Positions 1 to 6,285 of a stretch of DNA of 10,033 nucleotides are shown in pieces; the stretch's first letter is position 1, and every line of letters starts with the position of its first letter. The notes under the pieces were generated by a model that made no database searches, was not told where the DNA came from, and saw only the letters and a program-made list of their open reading frames with translations. Made by a program: the position numbers and the translations under genes. The DNA comes from an archaeon. Its GTDB lineage: Archaea; Hydrothermarchaeota; Hydrothermarchaeia; Hydrothermarchaeales; JALUUU01. The stretch covers positions 1 through 10,033 of the forward strand of contig JALUUU010000138.1 in the NCBI GenBank assembly GCA_027021185.1. The letters are read 5' to 3'.

Positions 1-1
1 T

Positions 2-943
2 GGGAGAAAATGCTATGAGGCTTTACAAAATCAGCCGGCTCCATGCTCCTTCTGTACAAACAGCAAGATTTTCGGCGAGAATCTTGGAAAAACCTACATT
101 TGGGAAAATCAGAACCAGGTAAACAAGAGATGGTACAAATGCATTGATAAAGCAATTAAGTGGCCCAACGGGAAGTGGGTCCGCTATGAGATGGCGATAG
201 ACATAACTGAGATGAAGCGGTCCCAGGAAAATCTCTGGAAAGCCTATGAGAAGCTGAAAAGCGTGGATGAGATGAAAAGCAACTTAATCGCCCGGGTCAG
301 CCATGAACTCCGGACCCCTATTACGATCACGAAAGGAGCTATAGAGATCGCCATGGATGAAGAGGATCCAGAGAAAAGGAAACTCATGCTTACAATGGCC
401 ATAGATGCTATGAACCGAGAAAACAGGATAGTCGGGGATCTCATATCCTTTGCTGAAATGGAAACGGGCGAGGCAAAAATAAGGCTAGAAAGCGTGAGCC
501 TGAGGTCTGTTATCGGCCTGGTTATTCATGAAATGAGGCGCGGGGCTGAGAAAAAAGGAATTACCATTTCCAGCACTGCCGATGACCTTAACGTAAAAGC
601 CGACTTCAATGCTGTGATGCATGTTTTAAGGAACCTGCTGGAAAACGCAATAAAATTCAACATTAAAGGCGGGGAGATATTTATTGAAACAGAGAAAAAG
701 GATGGGTTCGTGGAAACATGTGTCTCCGACACAGGGATAGGAATACCCCACGACGAGCTGGACAAGATTTTTGAGCCGTTTTATCAAGTGGATAGTTCCC
801 TCACCCGGAGATATGGAGGCACGGGGATGGGGCTGGCCATAGTCAAGGAGATAGTGGAGGCCCACGGAGGGAAAGTAATCGTTACGAGTGAAGTCGGAAG
901 AGGGAGCAAATTCTGTTTTTCGCTACCCGTTAGCGGACCATAA
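2..943 (+). CDS. PAS-domain sensor histidine kinase (5' end outside window)
   Basis: The reading frame is open to the left edge, so this is the last 313 residues of a longer kinase. The ATG at 191 is internal. Window residues 1-70 are the end of a PAS domain with a cysteine cluster (C4, then PC15-x2-C18) and the usual closing strand ending DITE. A short helix leads to a HisKA domain with H-box SHELRTP (phospho-acceptor His codon 302-304, window residue 101). The HATPase_c domain follows: N-box RNLLENAIKFN near residue 210, G1 box DTGIGIP, F box FEPFYQV, G2 box GGTGMGLA. All catalytic boxes look intact, so it should autophosphorylate. No membrane segment is visible in this part, and no receiver domain follows. 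The kinase core is a close paralogue of that in the 2162-4471 gene. Family assignment is firm; signal and partner are unknown. Confidence 0.93.
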   Translation, partial: GRKCYEALQNQPAPCSFCTNSKIFGENLGKTYIWENQNQVNKRWYKCIDKAIKWPNGKWVRYEMAIDITEMKRSQENLWKAYEKLKSVDEMKSNLIARVSHELRTPITITKGAIEIAMDEEDPEKRKLMLTMAIDAMNRENRIVGDLISFAEMETGEAKIRLESVSLRSVIGLVIHEMRRGAEKKGITISSTADDLNVKADFNAVMHVLRNLLENAIKFNIKGGEIFIETEKKDGFVETCVSDTGIGIPHDELDKIFEPFYQVDSSLTRRYGGTGMGLAIVKEIVEAHGGKVIVTSEVGRGSKFCFSLPVSGP

Positions 944-1006
944 GCCGAGCTCTTCAAGGTTATAGCCTCAGCCACGGTAATCCAAGACTGAGTCAGAAAG
1001 AATTAA

Positions 1007-1025
1007 ATACCTCCTTGACGGGTAT
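1007..1025. repeat. Short inverted repeat abutting the TATA box (possible operator)
   Basis: ATACC (1007-1011) and GGTAT (1021-1025) form a 5-bp inverted repeat separated by 9 nt. The right arm overlaps the TATA box at 1023-1032. A regulator bound here would compete with TBP. Five-base arms occur often by chance, so this is a weak suggestion. Confidence 0.2.
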
Positions 1026-1032
1026 ATAAATA
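1023..1032 (+). promoter_or_regulatory. Archaeal TATA box, probable promoter of the SBP-kinase unit
   Basis: TATATAAATA matches the archaeal TATA-box consensus well and sits in the non-coding gap after the first kinase. Initiation about 25 nt downstream would fall near 1055, giving a leader of roughly 100 nt before the lipoprotein start at 1153. A second AT-rich match (TTAAATA, 1003-1009) lies just upstream and could be an alternative. Assigned from sequence and position only. Confidence 0.6.
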
Positions 1033-1083
1033 CAAGGGGGAATAACGGGTGTCCATTGGATAATGAAATAGAAATACATATCT

Positions 1084-1120
1084 AAGGAGAATTTTGATGT
1101 GTATGTTTTCAGCTGTTTAG
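1084..1120 (+). promoter_or_regulatory. Possible leader mini-ORF 1 with Shine-Dalgarno
   Basis: AAGGAG (1084-1089) lies 7 nt ahead of ATG 1097, which opens a seven-codon frame (MCMFSAV) ending at TAG 1118-1120. SD and spacing are as good as those of real genes here, and the element lies inside the predicted leader of the SBP transcript. It could be a leader peptide or a chance match; nothing else supports translation. Confidence 0.3.
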
Positions 1121-1135
1121 TATGTCCTAGATTAT

Positions 1136-1184
1136 GGAGGCAAAAATGAAACATGTCTCTAAAGGAGATATTCGGCCAAACTAG
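1136..1184 (+). promoter_or_regulatory. Shine-Dalgarno and overlapping mini-ORF 2 at the SBP start
   Basis: GGAGG (1136-1140) is the strongest ribosome-binding site in the leader. It is 5 nt from ATG 1146, which opens a 12-codon frame (MKHVSKGDIRPN) ending at TAG 1182-1184, and 12 nt from ATG 1153, the only ATG that opens the lipoprotein frame in this region. In the lipoprotein frame a TGA at 1147-1149 blocks any earlier start. Ribosomes placed by this SD may therefore choose between two overlapping frames, which could lower or regulate lipoprotein synthesis. Alternatively the SD simply serves 1153 with loose spacing. Confidence 0.4.
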
Positions 1185-2154
1185 AATCGTGTTAATATTC
1201 GTCTTATTAGTTTCTATCCTGTTTTTATCTGGCTGCATTGGTGAAAAAACGCCCAAGCAGAAAAAAACCTATACCATCGGCATCCTCTGGATGAATCCGA
1301 GTACCGACGCGGTTAAAGGGTTCAAAGACGGTATGAGAGAGTTTGGCTACGTGGAAGGAAAGAACGTAATATATCTGTATAGAAACGCCATGGGAGACGA
1401 AGAAAAAGCCAGGATCCACGCCACAGAGCTGGTGGCCAAGAATGTGGACCTATTATTCGTGGGCAGTACCCCCTGCACTTTAATAGCGAAGGATGCTACT
1501 AAAGGAACAGACATTCCCGTCTTGTTCACTGTTGTCTCAGACCCGGTGGGATCAGGAATAGTTCAGGGTATCGAGAGCTCAGGAAACAATCTCGCCGGCA
1601 TAAGCTCCATCACCGAGGGCTCGAAGAGGCTTGAACTTTTATTCGACATACTGCCCAATACCAAAAGGCTTGGGGTGATCTATAATCCGAATGATAAAAG
1701 TCCTCAGAAAACAGTTGCCCAGTTCAGAGAGGTCCTAGAAAATACAAATATAGAGCTAACAGAGGCGTATATCCAATCCCCGGAGGAGGTTGAAGGGGCA
1801 GTTAGATCCCTGATAGGTAGAGTGGACGTTATTATGGTCCCTCCTGATAGCATGGTCATGGCAAACCCTGGTCCGATAATAAAGGCGTCCTATGAACATG
1901 GAATCCCATTGGGGATGCCCAACAGGCGTGGTGTGGAGGCAGGCGGCTTGTTCGCCATCTCCTCGGACCATTATGAATTAGGGAAGAGAGTCGCGAAGAT
2001 GGCCGATAGGGTCTTGAAGGGTACAAAGCCGAGGGATCTGCCCCTAGAATTTCCTTACAACTATATTATAAGCATTAATCTAAAAACCGCTGAGAAATTG
2101 AATATAACAATACCGCAGAGCGTTTTAAAAAGAGCTGATTATATTGTAGAGTAG
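1153..2154 (+). CDS. ABC-type substrate-binding lipoprotein (ABC_sub_bind / TrpX-like family)
   Basis: A 333-residue extracytoplasmic solute-binding protein of the family called ABC_sub_bind (COG2984). Residues 1-27 form a lipoprotein signal peptide: short basic start, hydrophobic stretch around 12-25, and lipobox LSGC with C28 as the lipidated cysteine. The mature part starts with TYTIGILWMNPSTDAVKGF and keeps family features: a GYVEGKNV segment, repeated alpha/beta units, a two-lobed periplasmic-binding fold, and the late HYELGKRVAKMADRVLKG segment. Family members bind aromatic amino acids or other small organic ligands; the ligand here cannot be read from sequence. No permease or ATPase gene is adjacent. 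Instead, after 7 nt, comes a kinase with an extracellular Cache domain, suggesting a sensory rather than transport role (inference). ATG 1153 is preferred because a stop lies just upstream in frame. Confidence 0.88.
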   Translation: MSLKEIFGQTRIVLIFVLLVSILFLSGCIGEKTPKQKKTYTIGILWMNPSTDAVKGFKDGMREFGYVEGKNVIYLYRNAMGDEEKARIHATELVAKNVDLLFVGSTPCTLIAKDATKGTDIPVLFTVVSDPVGSGIVQGIESSGNNLAGISSITEGSKRLELLFDILPNTKRLGVIYNPNDKSPQKTVAQFREVLENTNIELTEAYIQSPEEVEGAVRSLIGRVDVIMVPPDSMVMANPGPIIKASYEHGIPLGMPNRRGVEAGGLFAISSDHYELGKRVAKMADRVLKGTKPRDLPLEFPYNYIISINLKTAEKLNITIPQSVLKRADYIVE

Positions 2155-2161
2155 TGGGGGG

Positions 2162-4471
2162 ATGGATATGAGGTTGCTACATAAATTCCTGGTGATATTT
2201 ATTGCCCTGGCGGTAATCCCTCTTGGCCTGTCCAACATAATAGCTATCAAGAAGAGCCAAGAGGCTCTTGAGAAAGAAATAGCTGATAAGGAACTAGGAT
2301 TTGCATTGCAGGCGTCTGCAAGGGTTAACGAATTCATCTCGAACGCCGTGGCCCACCTAAAAACGGCTACCCACGTACCTGGATTTGAGAACATGAATCC
2401 TGAATTTCAGCGCCTTGTTCTCATCAATCTGATGGATTCTTACCCTCTATTCGAGGAAATGAGCGTGATTGACGAGAATGGAATGGAGATAGTGAAAGTC
2501 TCTAAATATGCCGGCATAGGAGCGAAAGACCTCCGAGATAATTCCATGGAAGACCATTATCTCACCGCAATAACAGGAAGAACATACATCGGGGAAGTGG
2601 AGATATCCGAGAAACGCCACTCAGTGGTTGATATCGCTGTTCCCATAGCTCTTTATAAAGACAGGTATATCGGCGTGCTTTCTTCGAAGGTCAACCTGGA
2701 CTCAATGAGCGATATGCTTTTCAACATTGACGTTGGGGATGGCGGAGTTGTTTACGTGGTTGACCCGGAGGGCAGGTTAATTATCCATCCAGATAAGAAA
2801 AAAATGGTTCTCCACGAAGACATGCGCCACCTCCCGATAGTAGAAGAGGTCCTCTCTGGGAAAACAGGCACCATCGAATTCATAGGTAACGGCGGGGAGG
2901 AGATGCTCGGGGCTTATATACCAGTAAAAATGACTGGATGGGGAGTGATAGTTCAGCAGCCCAAGCACCTGGCGTATAAACCTGTCGCCGAAATGCGTAA
3001 CACCGCTTTTATGTGGATTCTAACTAGCCTGATTATCGCCATCTTCCTAGGGATTGCAGTCTCTTACGGCATAACAAAACCCATTAAAGAGCTGGTAACT
3101 GGTGCACGGGAAATCGGTAAAGGAAATCTCCGCCACAAGATAGCCTTGGGCAGCCGCGATGAGATAGGTGAACTAGCCGAATCATTCAATACCATGGCCA
3201 AGGACCTGCTTGTCCAGAGAACAGAGCTCGTGTCCAGAGAGAAAGCCCTCAAACGCTCCATTAGAGAGATAGAAACCGTTCACGAGATAGATCAGACCAT
3301 AATTAAGAAGCTCGATTTATCACTGCTGCTGAAATTCATAGTGCAAAAAGCCAAGGAACTCACAGGGGCTGATGCCACTTTCTACAGCTTTGTAGAGGAA
3401 GACGAGATCCGTCACCACACCTTCCTCGGTATACGAACCAAAGAGTTCAAAAATATCAGGCTAAAAAAAGGTAAAGGCCTGGGCTGGCTGGCCATTAAAA
3501 AGAAAAAGCCCGTTGTCGTTGAGGACTTTTTCACCGATGAGCGCCTAGTGGATCCGCCCTACGAAGCTGTAAGGAAAGAGGGCCTTATCTCTATTTTAGC
3601 TGTGCCTTTTATCTCAGGCAAAGGTGAGGCATTAGGCGTGCTATACGTGGCTAACCGTAGAAAAACAGGATTCACCACTGATCAGGTAAGAACTCTTGTA
3701 ACTCTGGCAGGTCAGGCCTCTGTGGCGATAGAGCATGTAAGGCTCTACGAGGAAACTAAGAGAGCATATGATGAGCTGAAAACCCTTGACGAGTTGAAAA
3801 GCAATATAATAGCAAACGTGAGCCACGAGCTGCGGACACCCATAACCATCGCCAAAGGGGCGTTAGAACTCGCGAGGGAGGAGAAAAAATATGAAAAAAG
3901 GGATGAACTCCTAAGCATGGCCCTCGAGGCTATTCGTCGGCAGAATTTCATAATAGGCAACCTAATAGAGGCGGCACGCCTTGGGAAAGTTATCGGAGAG
4001 ACAAAACACTCCAGGGTCGACTTAGCGGAGGTAATAACCCATGTCAGCAATGAATTCGTTCCCATAGCCGCGAAGAACAGAATAGACATAAAGGTGGAAA
4101 TCGAAAAAGAATTGCCCATTGTTTTAGGCTCCCGAAATCAGCTAATGCATGTGATACGGAATTTACTTCACAACGCTGTAAAGTTTAACAAAATCGGTGG
4201 AGAGGTGACGGTGAGGGCCAGTAAAAAAGGAAAACACGTGAAAGTATGTGTAATCGATACGGGCATAGGCATACCTGCGGATAAGCTGGAAAATATCTTT
4301 GACAGATTTTATCAAGTAGATAGCTCGAGTACGAGACGGTACGGCGGTACAGGCATGGGTCTGGCGATAGTCAAGGAAATAATCGAGTCCCATAGAGGCA
4401 GGGTATCGGTAGAAAGCGAATTAGGCACGGGGAGCAAATTCTGCTTTATTGTACGTATAGCCGAGAATTGA
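2162..4471 (+). CDS. Membrane sensor histidine kinase, dCache-HAMP-GAF-HisKA-HATPase
   Basis: A 769-residue sensor kinase. A first membrane helix (about 8-28) is followed by an extracellular double-Cache domain (about 35-272) with typical segments MSVIDENGMEI and VYVVDPEGRLIIHPD. A second membrane helix (about 281-306) leads into HAMP (ITKPIKELVTGAREIGKGNL onward, to about 358), a GAF domain (about 375-527), HisKA with H-box SHELRTP (His555), and HATPase_c with N-box RNLLHNAVKFN, G1 DTGIGIP, F-box FDRFYQV and G2 GGTGMGLA. All catalytic boxes are intact; no receiver is fused. It starts 7 nt after the substrate-binding lipoprotein, so the two are probably co-transcribed and the lipoprotein may deliver ligand to the Cache domain (inference). 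ATG 2168 (third codon) is an alternative start, better spaced from the G-run at 2156-2161. The kinase core closely resembles that of the 2-943 gene. Ligand and phosphotransfer partner are unknown. Confidence 0.95.
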   Translation: MDMRLLHKFLVIFIALAVIPLGLSNIIAIKKSQEALEKEIADKELGFALQASARVNEFISNAVAHLKTATHVPGFENMNPEFQRLVLINLMDSYPLFEEMSVIDENGMEIVKVSKYAGIGAKDLRDNSMEDHYLTAITGRTYIGEVEISEKRHSVVDIAVPIALYKDRYIGVLSSKVNLDSMSDMLFNIDVGDGGVVYVVDPEGRLIIHPDKKKMVLHEDMRHLPIVEEVLSGKTGTIEFIGNGGEEMLGAYIPVKMTGWGVIVQQPKHLAYKPVAEMRNTAFMWILTSLIIAIFLGIAVSYGITKPIKELVTGAREIGKGNLRHKIALGSRDEIGELAESFNTMAKDLLVQRTELVSREKALKRSIREIETVHEIDQTIIKKLDLSLLLKFIVQKAKELTGADATFYSFVEEDEIRHHTFLGIRTKEFKNIRLKKGKGLGWLAIKKKKPVVVEDFFTDERLVDPPYEAVRKEGLISILAVPFISGKGEALGVLYVANRRKTGFTTDQVRTLVTLAGQASVAIEHVRLYEETKRAYDELKTLDELKSNIIANVSHELRTPITIAKGALELAREEKKYEKRDELLSMALEAIRRQNFIIGNLIEAARLGKVIGETKHSRVDLAEVITHVSNEFVPIAAKNRIDIKVEIEKELPIVLGSRNQLMHVIRNLLHNAVKFNKIGGEVTVRASKKGKHVKVCVIDTGIGIPADKLENIFDRFYQVDSSSTRRYGGTGMGLAIVKEIIESHRGRVSVESELGTGSKFCFIVRIAEN

Positions 4472-4491
4472 AAAAGCGAGAGGCTGAATAC

Positions 4492-4503
4492 GGAAATTGT
4501 TCC
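4492..4503. repeat. Short palindrome in the 4472-4603 intergenic gap
   Basis: GGAAATTGTTCC has GGAA/TTCC arms around ATTG, lying 21 nt after the kinase stop. The T-rich stretch that follows (to about 4520) could serve as a weak archaeal terminator, or the palindrome could be an operator for the downstream operon. The arms are too short to decide, and this may be chance. Confidence 0.18.
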
Positions 4504-4556
4504 ATTATGTTGTCTTATTAGGGTCATAAATTGAGAAATCGCCAAGAAAACACAAG

Positions 4557-4565
4557 TATAATATA
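4557..4565 (+). promoter_or_regulatory. TATA-like element ahead of the corrinoid-protein operon
   Basis: TATAATATA lies 38 nt upstream of the ATG at 4604. With the usual 25-nt archaeal spacing, transcription would begin near 4585-4590, leaving a leader of about 15 nt with no strong Shine-Dalgarno. It supports the corrinoid-UroD-kinase genes having their own promoter, although read-through from the upstream kinase (132-nt gap) is also possible. Confidence 0.42.
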
Positions 4566-4603
4566 GAGGGTTGGGGGTTTATCAATAAAAACCGAGAAAT
4601 CCT

Positions 4604-5269
4604 ATGACGATAGCGGTTTTGAAAATGAATGCTGAATCATATCGTGAAGATTTTTTAAACTCTTTATTGGGCGCCGAGTATTATGGGGCAAAGAAGATAC
4701 TAAGAAGCGCCCTTAAAGAACTGTCAGCTGAGGACGTTCTTCTGAAAGTGGTTACTCCAGCGCTAAATCTCCTCGGAGAAAAGTGGGCTGAAAAAGAAAT
4801 AGCTCTGACTCAATTGTACGTCGCCAGCAGAATAACGGAGGATGCTATCAGCAAGCTCCTTCCCCTGATCAGGGAGTACCCGCCCTTAAAGTATAAAGCT
4901 GTGATTGGGACCATATCAGGGGACTATCATGCCCTTGGAAAAGACGTTGTGATCAGGTTTCTCAGGGCTGCGGGGGTGGAGGTTAAAGACCTTGGTGTAA
5001 GCGTTGAGCCCGAAGTTTTTGTTGAAAAAGCCGTGGAAGAGAAGGCAGACCTGATTTTTGTTTCGGCGCTGATGCTCCACACCGCCCTTAGGATAGCGGA
5101 TATAGCCAAGATCCTCAGGAGGAAGAAACTCTCAGTGAAGCTTGTTGTGGGGGGCGCACCCTTTAATTTTGACAAAAATCTTCATAAAAAGCTGGGAGCC
5201 CATGCAATGGTTAGGAATGCCCTGGATGGAATAAACATCGTTAAAAAATTGATGGAGGGGAATGGATGA
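4604..5269 (+). CDS. Corrinoid (B12)-binding protein, methyltransferase-type
   Basis: A 221-residue soluble protein of the MtaC/MtbC/MttC type. Residues 8-95 are a helical cap (B12-binding_2) containing LGEKWAEKEIALTQLYVAS. Residues 98-220 are a Rossmann-like B12-binding domain with the base-off signature D-x-H-x-x-G (DYHALG, His109 as lower cobalt ligand), the SALML segment and the nucleotide-tail loop VVGGAPFNFD. In the classical role such a protein carries a methyl group between a substrate-specific methyltransferase and a UroD-type methyltransferase. The second kind of partner is the next gene (4-nt ATGA overlap), but no substrate-specific methyltransferase is in the window. Signature wording differs from canonical D-I-H-D-I-G members, so this is probably a distinct subgroup. 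In-frame ATG 4625 (residue 8) is an alternative start; neither has a strong SD. Corrinoid binding is well supported; whether it serves catalysis or sensing is open. Confidence 0.9.
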   Translation: MTIAVLKMNAESYREDFLNSLLGAEYYGAKKILRSALKELSAEDVLLKVVTPALNLLGEKWAEKEIALTQLYVASRITEDAISKLLPLIREYPPLKYKAVIGTISGDYHALGKDVVIRFLRAAGVEVKDLGVSVEPEVFVEKAVEEKADLIFVSALMLHTALRIADIAKILRRKKLSVKLVVGGAPFNFDKNLHKKLGAHAMVRNALDGINIVKKLMEGNG

Positions 5270-6285
5270 ACTCCTTTGAGAGGGTCGTGGCGGCCCTTAC
5301 ACATAAAATACCTGATAAGGTGCCGGTGTTTCTTTTTTTCACCGTTCACGGAGCCAGAGAACTCGGAATAAGCCTAAGGGAATATTTTTCCAAGGCGGAG
5401 TACGTGGCTGATGCCCAGTTAAAGCTCGTAAAGAAGTTCGGCCATGACTGTGTGTATCCGTTTTTTTATGCGGCCAAGGAAGCCCAGGCCTTTGGATGCA
5501 GTGTTGTTTTTTACGAGGATGGTCCGCCTAACAGCGGAGATCCAGTCATAGCGTCCTACGAAGACATAGATGACCTAGATGTGCCTCGTCCTGATTCCCC
5601 CGTGCTTGAAGAGCCTCTGAAGGCCATAGAATTAGTCGCCGAAAAAGTGAAAGGAGAGATACCGATTATCTCCGCTGTCATTGCACCATTTTCCCTGCCC
5701 GTTATGCTGATGGGCTTCACTAAGTGGATAGAACTACTGCTTTTCGGGGATAAAAATACCCGGAACAAGCTCCTCAGAAAAACGAAGAAGTTTTGTGTTG
5801 CATGGGCTAACGCCCAGTTCAAGGCAGGGGCAGACGCCCTGGGATACTTCGATCCCCTGGCAACGGCGGATATAATTACCCGGGATGAGTTTTTAAGATA
5901 CGACTTCAGGCTGACTAAAGACACGATTAGGAAGTTAAAAGGTCCAGTGGCATATGCCGGGGCAGGTGGCAGTTTTAACTCCATAATAGACCTCCTACCT
6001 GAAACAGGGGCGGCTGGGATCGTCGTCAGCTCAAAGGATGACTTGACAGATGTGAAAAAGAAGGTTGGAGATAGGCTCGTCGTAATGGGCAATTTGAACA
6101 ACATTGAGATGGCCCGCTGGACAGTGGCGGATGCCAGGAAAGCCGTCAGAGAATGCTTGGGAAAAGGGGCGCAGGATGGTGGCTTTATCCTGTCTGACCA
6201 GCATGGGGAGATTCCTTATTACGTGGGAGACGATGTTTTGGCAGCCATCGTTGAAACCGTGGAGAAGTATGGTAGATATGAATGA
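5266..6285 (+). CDS. UroD-family protein (MtaA/CmuA-like), canonical zinc motif absent
   Basis: A 339-residue soluble TIM-barrel protein of the uroporphyrinogen decarboxylase superfamily, with the usual opening (NSFERVVAALTHKIPDKVPV) and length. It sits directly behind a corrinoid protein, which points to the methylcobamide:thiol methyltransferase branch (MtaA/MtbA/CmuA) rather than haem synthesis. In that branch zinc is held by H-x-C late in the barrel and a C-terminal cysteine. Here the matching strand reads PVAYAGAGG, with Ala231 and Ala233 where His and Cys are expected, and the C-terminal loop reads ILSDQHGEIP, with His313 near the usual cysteine. It may bind metal differently, use another acceptor, or have lost catalysis. 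The start overlaps the upstream stop by 4 nt (ATGA), with GGAGG at 5254-5258, so translation is coupled. Superfamily is firm, reaction uncertain. Confidence 0.85.
   Translation: MNSFERVVAALTHKIPDKVPVFLFFTVHGARELGISLREYFSKAEYVADAQLKLVKKFGHDCVYPFFYAAKEAQAFGCSVVFYEDGPPNSGDPVIASYEDIDDLDVPRPDSPVLEEPLKAIELVAEKVKGEIPIISAVIAPFSLPVMLMGFTKWIELLLFGDKNTRNKLLRKTKKFCVAWANAQFKAGADALGYFDPLATADIITRDEFLRYDFRLTKDTIRKLKGPVAYAGAGGSFNSIIDLLPETGAAGIVVSSKDDLTDVKKKVGDRLVVMGNLNNIEMARWTVADARKAVRECLGKGAQDGGFILSDQHGEIPYYVGDDVLAAIVETVEKYGRYE

Noticed and set aside
191..193. ATG 191 as the start of the first kinase
   Set aside because: The frame is open to base 2 and the upstream residues form the end of a PAS domain, so this Met is internal.
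993..1256. 87-residue minus-strand frame across the SBP promoter
   Set aside because: It overlaps the TATA box and the signal-peptide coding region, has no recognisable domain, and no SD was identified for it.
3745..4119. 124-residue minus-strand frame opposite the dCache kinase
   Set aside because: It is antisense to the HisKA region; a similar shadow occurs opposite the same region of the first kinase (244-444), as expected from paralogous coding sequence, not from a gene.
191..4471. Repeated kinase sequence as a mobile element or long DNA repeat
   Set aside because: Similarity is mainly at protein level over HisKA-HATPase, with only short identical DNA runs and no terminal repeats or transposase.
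4472..4603. Riboswitch (e.g. cobalamin) ahead of the corrinoid protein
   Set aside because: The gap is 132 nt and the predicted leader only about 15 nt. No cobalamin-riboswitch B12-box-like sequence was seen, and archaeal examples would be unusual.
5556..6104. 182-residue minus-strand frame opposite the UroD-family gene
   Set aside because: It lies wholly antisense to a well-supported gene, is Ser-rich in low-complexity fashion, and has no recognisable domain.
6104..6268. N-terminal extension of the GAF-PAS kinase by 55 residues starting at ATG 6104
   Set aside because: It overlaps the UroD-family gene in another frame and its translation (Trp/Met-rich, no domain) is unlike a kinase N-terminus. 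ATG 6269 or 6278, behind a GGAG, is a much better start.
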